A stretch of 23,444 nucleotides of DNA from an uncultured Collinsella sp. (GCA_900551365.1 URVZ01000021.1:1-23444); one strand, 5' to 3'. Shown: positions 8,391 through 14,874, numbered from the stretch's first letter. Notes: generated by a model from the letters alone, not told the origin. A program made the numbers and translations.

Positions 8391-8592
8391 TATAAGGTCG
8401 CCTGCTCGGACAGTCCTGACTCGCACGGAGAGCACATTAAGTGCTCTCCGGCTCGTGCGGAACTCGCGATCGACCAAAGCCCCCGGCGCGCCCTCTTCCT
8501 TGTGGCGTTTTGGCCTGCAGCTTGCGAACGTTGCTCTGCTCGTCCGCTTTTTGATTTGGAGAACCGGGTGGGCTGAAATGTAGATACGAGTA
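8391..8592 (+). ncRNA. Candidate structured RNA or long 3' UTR after the UPF0210 gene
   Basis: No protein-coding frame with a ribosome binding site is seen between 8352 and 8651. A TATAAG hexamer (8391-8396) precedes a foldable stretch. CGCAC (8422-8426) pairs with GTGCG (8455-8459). Above a 5-nt bulge, GGAGAGCAC (8427-8435) pairs with GTGCTCTCC (8441-8449) around the loop ATTAA. GGTCG (8396-8400) can close the element with CGACC (8471-8475). CCAAA and TTTGG pair further on. The only strong terminator is at 8593-8640, about 240 nt past the UPF0210 stop. This layout suits either an independent small RNA of about 240 nt or a long structured 3' UTR. I could not match it to tmRNA, RNase P RNA, SRP RNA or a known riboswitch. 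No -35 element is clear. Confidence 0.3.
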
Positions 8593-8640
8593 GGGGCTCC
8601 TCCGTTGATGAACGGGGGAGCCCCTTGTTTCGTTTTGGTT
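8593..8640 (+). terminator. Strong intrinsic terminator, plus strand
   Basis: A 14-bp stem with one G-T wobble (8593-8606 with 8611-8624) and a GATG loop is followed by a T-rich tract (8625-8640). The T tract is only on the plus-strand side, so it ends transcripts from the UPF0210 gene or from the candidate RNA just upstream. It lies 12 nt before the end of the convergent manA gene. Confidence 0.88.
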
Positions 8641-8651
8641 GTTGTTGTGAC

Positions 8652-9584
8652 CTAGAGGTGGCTGATGATCAGTTCCATCTTGCCTTCGAGGTCGATGGAG
8701 CTGACGGTGCTGGGGGCCAGCAGGTGGCTTCCCTTGCGGACGGGGTCGCCGCAGATGGTGCCTTCGCCGTCGATGACCGACAGACACATGAAGGGCCAGC
8801 GCTGCTCCAAGGTCTTGCTGCCGTCGACGCGCACGCGATCGACGGTGTAGCAGGGGTTGGACTCGAGCTCGGTCACGCCGTCCACCTCGGGCGCGGTCAC
8901 GGTACCATCGACCGGGGCCTGGACGTCAAAGTCGATGCAGTCGAGGCTCTGCTTAATGTGCAGCGGGCGCAGTTTGCCGTCGGTGCCCGGGCGATCATAG
9001 TCGTACAGACGATACGTCACGTCGCTCGACTGCTGCGTTTCCAAAATGAGCGTGCCGGCCTTGATGGCGTGAACGGTACCGGAATCAATCTGGAAAAAGT
9101 CGCCCTTGTGGATCGGTAGTACGTTGAGCATGTCGTCCCAGCGGCCGTCCTTGATCATCTGTGCGGCCTCAGTGCGGTCTTTAGCACGCTGGCCGACGAT
9201 GATCGTGGCGCCGGGCTCGCAATCCAGCACGTACCAGCACTCGGTTTTACCCAGGCTGCCGTTCTCGTGCTCGGCGGCGTACTCGTCGTTGGGATGAATC
9301 TGGATCGAAAGGTCGTCCTTGGCGTCCAGAATCTTGATGAGCAGCGGGAACTCCTTGCCCTCGCAGTTGCCAAAGAGCTCGCGGTGCTCGGCCCACAGCC
9401 ACGACAGCGTGTGGCCGGCGTACGGTCCCTCCGCAATCTGGCAGTCACCGTTGGGATGGGCCGAGATGGCCCAGCACTCACCGATGGGACCTTCGGGAAT
9501 GTCGTAACCAAATACGGTTTCGAGCTGGCGGCCACCCCAGATCTTCTCGTGGAAGATCGGCGTCAGTTTAATCAAATCGGACAT
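8652..9584 (-). CDS. manA: Mannose-6-phosphate isomerase, class I (short type)
   Basis: ManA interconverts mannose-6-phosphate and fructose-6-phosphate, feeding mannose into glycolysis or supplying it for glycan synthesis. The 310-residue product is of the short Gram-positive type. The Zn-site pattern is visible: QIHPND (Q95, H97), E115 in GKTECWYVL and H172 in DSGTVHAI; the N-terminal FHEKIWGG is also typical. Two ATG codons lie 6 nt apart. The inner one (9584) is chosen because a GGGGG run sits 7 nt upstream of it but directly against the outer one (9590). It lies 74 nt after the GntR-type regulator on the same strand, so the two may be co-transcribed and the regulator may act on sugar genes. 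Confidence 0.92.
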   Translation of the reverse strand: MSDLIKLTPIFHEKIWGGRQLETVFGYDIPEGPIGECWAISAHPNGDCQIAEGPYAGHTLSWLWAEHRELFGNCEGKEFPLLIKILDAKDDLSIQIHPNDEYAAEHENGSLGKTECWYVLDCEPGATIIVGQRAKDRTEAAQMIKDGRWDDMLNVLPIHKGDFFQIDSGTVHAIKAGTLILETQQSSDVTYRLYDYDRPGTDGKLRPLHIKQSLDCIDFDVQAPVDGTVTAPEVDGVTELESNPCYTVDRVRVDGSKTLEQRWPFMCLSVIDGEGTICGDPVRKGSHLLAPSTVSSIDLEGKMELIISHL

Positions 9585-9605
9585 ATTCATACCCCCATTA
9601 TGTTG

Positions 9606-9645
9606 CGCGGGCGTTGCACAAAACAGCTCAAAACGAGCGCCCGCG
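9606..9645 (-). other. Inverted repeat between gntR and manA
   Basis: CGCGGGCG (9606-9613) and CGCCCGCG (9638-9645) are perfect 8-nt inverted arms around a 24-nt AT-richer centre. It fills most of the gap between the regulator and manA. With no T run it is a weak terminator candidate; it may be an operator or a processing hairpin. Confidence 0.4.
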
Positions 9646-9658
9646 TGACTACAAAAAC

Positions 9659-10378
9659 TTATGCCAACGTTACGTTGTGCAACTCAAAGCGATCGCCAAC
9701 GTTGCGCGAGATCGAATACTCAAAGGCGGCGCCGCTGTCCAAAAAGCCAATCTGGGTGAGCTCGAGCAGGGGAGAGCCAAGTTTGGTGTCCAGACGCTCG
9801 GCTTCTTCCTCGGTTGCTGCCACGGCGCGAATGGTACGGTGGAAGCTCGAAATCTTCAGCCCACATTGCTCGCGGATGAAGCGGTAGACCGATCCGTACA
9901 GGTCCTTCTTTTTAAGGCCTGGAATCAGCTCGAGGGGCATGTAGGTGTACTCGATAACGATGGGCTTCTCATCGGCCTGACGCACGCGCACGACGTGATA
10001 GGCAAAGTCATCCTCGGCAATTCCCAGCTGGGCTGCGATGTCCGCTGGTGGATTAACGATCGAGAAATCGTAGACCACCGAGGTCACCTTCTCCCCGCGA
10101 TGCTCATACGAAAAACCCTGGGTACGGTCGTTTTTGCCCTGGAAAAACGCCTGGCCGGGAAGCCCCGCCGTGTCCTTAACGTAGGTACCCGATCCACGCC
10201 GGCTGGTAATAAGACCTTCTTCGGTGATTTGTTCAATAGCTCGTTTGACGGTGATTTTGGAAACGTTATAGAGCTTGCAGAACTCAACGACGGTAGGAAG
10301 CTTGTCGCCCGGTTTAAGAGCGCCATCCTCGATAGTGCGACGAATATCTGCAGCTATCGCTTCGTATTTGGGAATCAT
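9659..10378 (-). CDS. GntR/HutC-family transcriptional regulator
   Basis: A 239-residue DNA-binding regulator. The N-terminal winged helix-turn-helix (about 5-70) has the GntR pattern IRRTIEDGALKPGDKLPT, VSKITVKRAIEQITEEGLI and the wing RRGSGTYVKD. The rest (about 95-235) fits the UTRA ligand-binding domain of the HutC subfamily, which usually senses a sugar phosphate, amino sugar or amino acid derivative. The start at 10378 has a near-consensus AAGGAGG 4 nt upstream. It precedes manA on the same strand and faces the ROK kinase gene across an AT-rich region, so control of sugar uptake or phosphorylation genes, and of itself, is a reasonable inference. The ligand cannot be told from sequence. 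Confidence 0.92.
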   Translation of the reverse strand: MIPKYEAIAADIRRTIEDGALKPGDKLPTVVEFCKLYNVSKITVKRAIEQITEEGLITSRRGSGTYVKDTAGLPGQAFFQGKNDRTQGFSYEHRGEKVTSVVYDFSIVNPPADIAAQLGIAEDDFAYHVVRVRQADEKPIVIEYTYMPLELIPGLKKKDLYGSVYRFIREQCGLKISSFHRTIRAVAATEEEAERLDTKLGSPLLELTQIGFLDSGAAFEYSISRNVGDRFELHNVTLA

Positions 10379-10394
10379 GGAACCTCCTTTCCAA

Positions 10395-10540
10395 CCTGAT
10401 TGAGTATAAAAGAAAGTATAGTTAACACCTAAGTATCTCTATTGAGTTATTGAAAAGTTCGAGAAAGATAAAATTAAAAGTCGCCCCGCTTGAAAAATTA
10501 GAGCGTTTTAAATGATAAACGTCTGAGTAGTGTCGTGTTG
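10395..10540. promoter_or_regulatory. AT-rich divergent regulatory region
   Basis: This stretch is far more AT-rich than the surrounding genes. AGTAT occurs three times in the same direction (10403-10407, 10415-10419, 10432-10436), and GTTAAC at 10421 is a 6-nt palindrome. The first two repeats read as TATACT -10 hexamers on the minus strand, suited to a gntR promoter. On the plus strand TTGAAA (10490-10495), 17 nt and TGATAA (10513-10518) form a plausible promoter firing toward the ROK gene. Binding by the adjacent GntR protein is likely in such a layout but not demonstrable. Confidence 0.4.
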
Positions 10541-10661
10541 AGAAATGATCGGTCCGAGGACGGGGCCGAACCGATATAACACCCAGCGAACCGAATCTCG
10601 TACTCTGCGCTTCCCCAGATAAAACCTGCCAAAACAAACCTGTCCTTTTTGGCAGGTTTTT
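10525..10661 (+). ncRNA. Candidate terminated leader or small RNA before the ROK gene
   Basis: From a plausible start near 10525 to the intrinsic terminator ending near 10661 lie about 140 nt without a convincing reading frame. They include a hairpin at 10548-10575 (ATCGGT with ACCGAT, extended by two pairs past a mismatch). An intrinsic terminator between two divergent genes has no gene to end. So it either ends a separate small RNA or attenuates transcription into the ROK gene, whose start codon is 54 nt further on. No known riboswitch core was recognised. Confidence 0.3.
10621..10661 (+). terminator. Intrinsic terminator (bidirectional form) before the ROK gene
   Basis: A perfect 14-bp stem (10621-10634 with 10647-10660) with a 12-nt loop ends in TTTTT on the plus strand, and the minus strand also ends in a T run. 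The loop contains a near copy of the left arm, AAACCTGTC beside AAACCTGCC, so two upstream segments compete for the same right arm, GGCAGGTTT. Confidence 0.8.
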
Positions 10662-10674
10662 GCCTTGGGAGCGG

Positions 10675-10680
10675 TACCAT
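10675..10680 (+). promoter_or_regulatory. Candidate -10 element of the ROK gene
   Basis: TACCAT lies 34 nt before the start codon and downstream of the terminator. The same hexamer occurs before the next gene, the pyrophosphatase (11791-11796). No -35 at 16-18 nt is evident. Confidence 0.3.
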
Positions 10681-10714
10681 ACAGGCAATGTTTAAACGAG
10701 AAAGGCGGGCTCCC

Positions 10715-11668
10715 ATGGAACCTAAGCAGTATTACATCGGCATCGACGTCGGCGGCACCTCGGTCAAGGAGGGTCTGTTCGATGAGGACGGAAACCTGCT
10801 TGCCAAGGCCAGCGTGCCCACGCCTCCCATCGTTGACGCTGCGGGCTTTGCCGCGGTGACCGAGGCTATCGACCAGGTGGTCGCCAAGGCCCAGATTCCG
10901 CGTGCCTTTGTGTCGGGCATTGGCCTGGCCGTTCCGTGCCCCATCCCGGCATCGGGCGATGCCAAGGTCAAGGCGAACATCGCCATCAACCTGCCCGAGC
11001 TCAAGATCGCGATCCAGGAGCACTGCCCCGACGCGGTCGTTAAGTACGAGAACGACGCCAACGCTGCTGCTATGGGCGAGGCCTGGCTCGGCTCTGCCAA
11101 GGGCGTACAGAACGTGGTGATGGTCACCATTGGTACCGGCGTGGGCGGCGGCGTTATCGTTAACGGCGACGTGGTATCGGGCGTTGTGGGTGCTGGCGGC
11201 GAGATTGGCCACATGTGCCTGAACCCGGCCGAGGAGCGCACCTGCGGCTGCGGCGGCCATGGCCACCTGGAGCAGTATTCCAGCGCCACCGGCGTGGTGA
11301 GCAACTACCTTGCCGAGTGCAAGAAGGCGGGCGTCGAGCCCATCGAGCTGACCGGCCCCTCCGATTCCAAGGACGTGTTCCAGGCCTGCCGCGAGGGCGA
11401 CAAGCTCGCGCTGGCCGCGGCCGATACCATGGCCGACTATCTCGGCCGTGCACTGGCGCTTATTGCCAACGTGGTTGATCCCGAGATGTTCCTCATCGGC
11501 GGCGGCGCCTCCGCTTCGGCCGATGTCTATCTCGACAAGGTTCGCGAGCACTTTAAGCAGTACGCGCTTTCCGCCTCGCGCGAGACGCCCATTAAGGTCG
11601 CTTCGCTCGGCAACGACGCCGGCATCATCGGTGCCGCATACGTAGCCCTGCGCGCCGCCGGTAAATAG
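10715..11668 (+). CDS. ROK-family sugar kinase, probable glucokinase
   Basis: The 317-residue product phosphorylates a hexose, most likely glucose, with ATP. The N-terminal phosphate loop IGIDVGGTSVKEG (8-20) and the segment YENDANAAAMGE (catalytic D114) mark the ASKHA/ROK fold. GEIGHM supplies H166. The ROK zinc motif, normally CxCGxxGC, reads C177-G-C179-G-G-H-G-H184-L-E here, so the third cysteine is replaced by histidine, which can still bind zinc. There is no N-terminal helix-turn-helix, so it is an enzyme rather than a ROK repressor. The start at 10715 follows AAAGGCGGG; upstream in-frame ATGs (10688, 10649) lack a site or fall in the terminator. True sugar specificity needs assay. Confidence 0.9.
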   Translation: MEPKQYYIGIDVGGTSVKEGLFDEDGNLLAKASVPTPPIVDAAGFAAVTEAIDQVVAKAQIPRAFVSGIGLAVPCPIPASGDAKVKANIAINLPELKIAIQEHCPDAVVKYENDANAAAMGEAWLGSAKGVQNVVMVTIGTGVGGGVIVNGDVVSGVVGAGGEIGHMCLNPAEERTCGCGGHGHLEQYSSATGVVSNYLAECKKAGVEPIELTGPSDSKDVFQACREGDKLALAAADTMADYLGRALALIANVVDPEMFLIGGGASASADVYLDKVREHFKQYALSASRETPIKVASLGNDAGIIGAAYVALRAAGK

Positions 11669-11669
11669 C

Positions 11670-11711
11670 TGGTGCAAGGGGGTCAGGTTACTTTGCACCA
11701 ACATGGTGCAA
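11670..11711. repeat. Palindromic repeat with TGGTGCAA arms
   Basis: TGGTGCAA occurs three times in alternating orientation: 11670-11677 (+), 11693-11700 (inverted) and 11704-11711 (+). The first two form an 8-bp stem around GGGGGTCAGGTTACT; the last two form an 8-bp stem around 3 nt. It starts two bases after the ROK stop codon. The layout resembles REP-type palindromes mobilised by Y1 REP-associated transposases. No such transposase gene is in the window. Confidence 0.6.
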
Positions 11712-11790
11712 AAGGGACGGCCTTGGCCCCCATGCCTGCCCCAAATTGTGCCGTGCCCCTTCCGTCTGCGAAGGCTCGGCGCCAGCGTGC

Positions 11791-11796
11791 TACCAT
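11791..11796 (+). promoter_or_regulatory. Candidate -10 element of ppaC
   Basis: TACCAT, identical to the hexamer before the ROK gene, lies 38 nt before the ppaC start codon. A convincing -35 is missing. Confidence 0.3.
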
Positions 11797-11834
11797 AGCT
11801 ACGTCCAAGTACACATATCAAGTGGAGGATATCC

Positions 11835-12758
11835 ATGGCAAACGTTCTTGTCTTTGGTCACCAGAACCCCGATAACGACGCCATCATGAGCGCCGTCGTC
11901 CTGTCCCAGCTGCTCAACCAGGTTGAGTATGCCGGCAACACCTACGAGGCCTGCGCCCTTGGTCAGCTTCCGGCGGAGTCCGCCAAGCTGCTCGCCGACG
12001 CCGGCATTGCCGAGCCCCGCGTGATTGAGTCCGTCGAGGCCGGTCAGCTCGTCGTCCTCACCGACCACAACGAGTCCGCCCAGTCCGTCGCCGGCCTTAA
12101 GGACGCCACGGTCTTTGGCGTCGTCGATCATCACCGCATCGGCGACTTCGAGACCGCCGGCCCGCTGCACTACATCTGCCTGCCCTGGGGCTCCAGCTGC
12201 ACCATCGTCACCAAGCTCGCCGACGTGCTCGGCGTTGAGCTTTCCGACGTCCAGGCCAAGCTGCTGCTCTCGGCCATGATGACCGACACGCTCATGCTCA
12301 AGAGCCCCACCACCACCGCTGTCGACCGCGTCGTCGCCGCCAAGCTCGGCGAGCAGGTGGGCGTCGACCCGGTCAAGTTTGGCATGGAGGTCTTCCTCAC
12401 CCGTCCGTCCGGCTCCTTCACCGCTGCCGAGATGGTCGGCAACGACATCAAGATGTTCGAGCCCGCCGGTAAGAAGCTGCTCATCGGCCAGTACGAGACC
12501 GTCGACAAGAGCCGCGCGCTCGGCATGATCGACGAGATCCGTGAGGCCATGCGCGCCTACGCCGCCGAGAAGGGTGCCGACGGCATTGTCCTGTGCATCA
12601 CCGACATCATGGAGGAGGGCTCGCAGGTCCTGCTCGAGGGCGAGACCGAGGCTGCTCAGAAGGGCCTGGGCATTGCCGACGAGCACGACGGCGTCTGGAT
12701 GCCGGGCGTCCTCTCCCGTAAGAAGCAGGTCGCTGCCCCCATCATGGCCGCCTGCTAG
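11835..12758 (+). CDS. ppaC: Manganese-dependent inorganic pyrophosphatase (family II)
   Basis: PpaC hydrolyses pyrophosphate to phosphate in the cytoplasm, pulling biosynthetic reactions forward. The 307 residues carry the DHH-family metal ligands in order: H9, D13 and D15 in GHQNPDNDA; D77 in TDHNE; H99-H100 after D98 in VVDHHRIGDF; and D151 in MMTDTLM. The C-terminal DHHA2 domain ends with SRKKQVAAP (294-302), the substrate-binding signature of family II. No CBS or DRTGG regulatory insert is present, so it is the short unregulated form. GGAGG lies 7 nt before the ATG. It appears to be a single-gene unit, with its own -10 candidate and a terminator immediately downstream. Confidence 0.96.
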   Translation: MANVLVFGHQNPDNDAIMSAVVLSQLLNQVEYAGNTYEACALGQLPAESAKLLADAGIAEPRVIESVEAGQLVVLTDHNESAQSVAGLKDATVFGVVDHHRIGDFETAGPLHYICLPWGSSCTIVTKLADVLGVELSDVQAKLLLSAMMTDTLMLKSPTTTAVDRVVAAKLGEQVGVDPVKFGMEVFLTRPSGSFTAAEMVGNDIKMFEPAGKKLLIGQYETVDKSRALGMIDEIREAMRAYAAEKGADGIVLCITDIMEEGSQVLLEGETEAAQKGLGIADEHDGVWMPGVLSRKKQVAAPIMAAC

Positions 12759-12766
12759 GTTTAGTT

Positions 12767-12817
12767 GACCGAACGCCACGAGCGGATCGCGGACGCCCCG
12801 CGCTCCGGTCGTTTTTT
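12767..12817 (+). terminator. Intrinsic terminator of ppaC
   Basis: GACCG (12767-12771) pairs with CGGTC (12806-12810), with an inner GC-rich stem (GAG/CTC and CGCGG/CCGCG), followed by six T residues (12812-12817). It lies 9 nt after the ppaC stop codon. Confidence 0.8.
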
Positions 12818-12843
12818 GTGCATGCGCCGCGTCGTCTCTTGGA

Positions 12844-12991
12844 CAGGCGTGCCCGTGCCGTTGAGCAAATAATGTTCAACCTGTGGTTCCGCTTTTCGGC
12901 CACGCCTGCGTGCTTGTCGTGCAGGGTAGGCTAGATGCAAGCGTAATACGTTAGAGCGCGGCGCCGCCACTTGGGCGGGCCGTGCTTTTTT
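12844..12991 (+). promoter_or_regulatory. Structured nhaA leader with attenuator-like terminator
   Basis: CAGGCGTG (12844-12851) and CACGCCTG (12901-12908) form a perfect 8-bp stem. It encloses a hairpin GTTGAGCA/TGTTCAAC with one wobble (12860-12880) and a short CCG/CGG hairpin (12889-12899), giving a three-way junction. The right half of the closing stem can alternatively fold locally as CACG-CCTG-CGTG. About 45 nt later a 12-pair stem with one bulge (12956-12985) runs into six T residues (12986-12991), only some 20 nt before the nhaA ribosome binding site. This is a junction followed by a terminator in a 5' leader, the plan of a transcription-attenuating riboswitch or similar device. No promoter is clear upstream of the junction. 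An AATAAT in the hairpin loop (12868-12873) could instead be a -10, which would exclude the junction from the RNA. Confidence 0.4.
12956..12991 (+). terminator. Intrinsic terminator inside the nhaA leader
   Basis: Twelve base pairs with one bulged G and one wobble, a 5-nt loop (ACTTG) and TTTTTT directly after make this a textbook plus-strand terminator. ppaC already has its own terminator 140 nt upstream, so this one most likely controls read-through into nhaA. Confidence 0.7.
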
Positions 12992-12994
12992 AAG

Positions 12995-13010
12995 ACGGGA
13001 GCTTTCCCGT
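12995..13010 (+). other. Hairpin next to the nhaA ribosome binding site
   Basis: ACGGGA and TCCCGT form a 6-bp stem with a GCTT loop, ending 2 nt before AAAGGAG. It may influence translation of nhaA. Confidence 0.4.
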
Positions 13011-13024
13011 GAAAGGAGCCGCCC

Positions 13025-14383
13025 ATGGCAGCAACCGAGCAGCTGTTCAACGTCCGTGAGCGCAAGCGCTTTGAACGCCACGACATTTGGGAGCGCATCG
13101 CCGAGAACGGCACGATTTCCGCCGCCGTCATGGTCTTCGCCGCCATCGCCGCCGTCATTTGCGCCAATACCGATGCCTACGAGGTCATCCATCACTTTTT
13201 GGAGACCCCGCTGTATGTGGGTCTGGGCAACCTTACGGCCGGTCTTACCGTTGAACTTTTCGTCAACGACTTCCTCATGGCGATTTTCTTTTTGTTGGTG
13301 GGCATTGAGCTTAAGTACGAGATGACGGTCGGCGAGCTCAAGAATCCGCGTCAGGCCATGCTTCCCATGCTGGCGGCCGTGGGCGGCGTTGTCGTTCCCG
13401 CCTGCATCTACCTGATCTTTAACCATGCCGGCGCGCACAACGGCTGGGCCATTCCCATGGCAACCGATATTGCCTTTGCGCTGGGCGTGCTGTCGCTTTT
13501 GGGCAACCGCGTGCCCAACGGCGTGCGCGTGTTCTTCTCGACGCTCGCCATCGCCGACGACCTTATCTCCATCGCCGCCATCGCCATCTTCTACGGTCAG
13601 AGCCCCAATCCGTTTTGGTTGGGCGCCGCTGCGCTTGTGACCTGCGCGCTCGTGTGGCTCAACAAGACGCAGCATTACCGCCTTGCCCCGTATTCGGTAC
13701 TGGGTCTGCTGTTGTGGTTCTGCATGTTCAAGAGCGGCGTACATGCCACGCTCGCCGGCGTCATCTTGGCCTTTACCATCCCGGCCAAGTGCGGCGTCAA
13801 GCTCGATAGCCTCACCGATTGGTTGGGCGAGTGCCTGCCGCTGCTTGATGACCGCTACGACGACGAGGCACACATCCTGGGCCAGCATGACTTTACCGTC
13901 TCGACCACCAGGGTCGAGCGCGTCATGCACCGCGTGACCCCGCCGCTCATCCGCATGGAGCGTCTGATCTCCACGCCGGTCAACTTTGTGATTCTGCCGA
14001 TCTTTGCGTTCGTGAACGCACAGGTTCGCCTAGTGGGCGTGGACATGAGCACACTGCTCACCGACCCGGTGACGCTCGGCGTGTACTTTGGCATGCTGCT
14101 GGGCAAGCCGATTGGTATTTTTGGCATGACATTTACCCTGGTCAAGCTCAAGGCTTGCCAGTTGCCGCGCAACGTCAACTGGCACATGATTGCCGGTGTG
14201 GGCATTCTGGGCGGCATCGGCTTTACGATGTCGATCCTCATCAGCGGCCTCGCTTTCCCGACGGCCGAGTTTGAGGTTCTTGCCGCCAAGGCTGCCATTC
14301 TTGCCGGTTCGGTCACCGCGGCCGTGCTCGGCATGATCTACATGAGTGTGGTCTGCAAACACCCCGCGCCCAAGAACGAGTAA
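13025..14383 (+). CDS. nhaA: Na+/H+ antiporter NhaA
   Basis: NhaA exports sodium (and lithium) in exchange for protons across the cytoplasmic membrane. The 452 residues show many hydrophobic membrane segments. The functional aspartates are visible: MATDIAFALG (D148) and LAIADDLISIAAIA (D178, D179), which correspond to E. coli D133 and D163-D164. GKPIGI in a late helix and GIGFTMSILISGLAF near the end are also family hallmarks. It is longer than the 388-residue E. coli protein because of an N-terminal charged stretch and a soluble insert at about 280-310. AAAGGAG lies 6 nt before the ATG. The gene is monocistronic between a leader terminator and a 3' terminator. Expression is probably governed by the unusual leader. 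Confidence 0.95.
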   Translation: MAATEQLFNVRERKRFERHDIWERIAENGTISAAVMVFAAIAAVICANTDAYEVIHHFLETPLYVGLGNLTAGLTVELFVNDFLMAIFFLLVGIELKYEMTVGELKNPRQAMLPMLAAVGGVVVPACIYLIFNHAGAHNGWAIPMATDIAFALGVLSLLGNRVPNGVRVFFSTLAIADDLISIAAIAIFYGQSPNPFWLGAAALVTCALVWLNKTQHYRLAPYSVLGLLLWFCMFKSGVHATLAGVILAFTIPAKCGVKLDSLTDWLGECLPLLDDRYDDEAHILGQHDFTVSTTRVERVMHRVTPPLIRMERLISTPVNFVILPIFAFVNAQVRLVGVDMSTLLTDPVTLGVYFGMLLGKPIGIFGMTFTLVKLKACQLPRNVNWHMIAGVGILGGIGFTMSILISGLAFPTAEFEVLAAKAAILAGSVTAAVLGMIYMSVVCKHPAPKNE

Positions 14384-14400
14384 AAGCACAAACAAGTTTG

Positions 14401-14438
14401 AAAACGCCGCCCGTGAACACCGTCACAAGCGGCGTTTT
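14401..14438. terminator. Bidirectional terminator after nhaA
   Basis: AAAACGCCGC (14401-14410) and GCGGCGTTTT (14429-14438) form a perfect 10-bp stem around an 18-nt loop, with T runs on both strands. It serves nhaA and probably the convergent small gene at 14470-14724. Confidence 0.8.
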
Positions 14439-14469
14439 AGTCATTGGGGACGTTCTTAAATGACTAGGT
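14438..14469 (+). repeat. GGGGACGTTC palindromic repeat, copy A
   Basis: The 29-nt unit has perfect 8-nt ends, TAGTCATT (14438-14445) and AATGACTA (14459-14466), around GGGGACGTTCTTA. With three more bases it is identical, over 32 nt and in inverted orientation, to 23064-23095. It is wedged between the nhaA terminator and the stop codon of the small convergent gene. Confidence 0.85.
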
Positions 14470-14724
14470 TTATTCCACGGTGCCGTAGACGGCGCCCCAG
14501 CCGTGGGCGGCCAAGGCGGAGTTGAGCTGGTCGCAAAGCGATTGGCGGTCGTAGTAGCCGGGCGGCAAAAGGTTGACGATTTCCATGAGGTCGGGCGCGA
14601 GGTCCAAGATCTCGGCCTGCACGATGAGATCCAGGCGGTCGATGGCGCGGCGGTCATAAAACAGTCCGTCGACCAGGCGCTGCAGGTCGCCGAATTCCTC
14701 GGCCTGGAACGATCCGTACTCCAT
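14470..14724 (-). CDS. Small protein of unknown function
   Basis: The predicted 84-residue soluble protein has no family I recognise. It is acidic and leucine-rich, probably mostly helical, with the segments RLVDGLFYDRRAIDRLDL, EILDLAPDLMEIVNLLPPG and a C-terminal HGWGAVYG. The start at 14724 is strongly supported by AAGGAGG 4 nt upstream; an in-frame ATG ten codons earlier has no such site. The stop codon touches the palindromic repeat. It is divergent from the aminotransferase gene and convergent with nhaA, so no operon partner suggests a role. The good ribosome binding site makes it likely to be a real gene. Confidence 0.7.
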   Translation of the reverse strand: MEYGSFQAEEFGDLQRLVDGLFYDRRAIDRLDLIVQAEILDLAPDLMEIVNLLPPGYYDRQSLCDQLNSALAAHGWGAVYGTVE

Positions 14725-14827
14725 AGTGCCTCCTTGGGCGCCCCACGCCGGCATGCGCGGCGATGTCGTAATTCATTGCGATGGACTTAATCTATCACGG
14801 CTTCATACCGTTGCGGCAGTGGCGGTC

Positions 14828-14833
14828 TATACT
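14828..14833 (+). promoter_or_regulatory. -10 element of the aminotransferase gene
   Basis: TATACT lies 41 nt before the start codon. A TTGCGG (14811-14816) is only 11 nt upstream; no hexamer at the usual 17 nt resembles TTGACA. Confidence 0.45.
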
Positions 14834-14874
14834 TAGACGAACTGCAACGTCCCGCTTCGCGAAAGGTCGCACCC

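Noticed and set aside
6612..8477. A 621-codon minus-strand open frame over metH and the UPF0210 gene
   Set aside because: It spans two recognised genes and an intergenic palindrome, has low-complexity composition and no ribosome binding site. It is a codon-phase shadow.
8391..8640. tmRNA, RNase P RNA or SRP RNA
   Set aside because: None of the invariant segments of these RNAs is present, so the element is left unassigned.
12844..12991. A confident call of the nhaA leader as a known lithium or sodium riboswitch
   Set aside because: The gene context fits, but I cannot match the conserved sequence of those classes from memory, so only the fold and terminator are reported.
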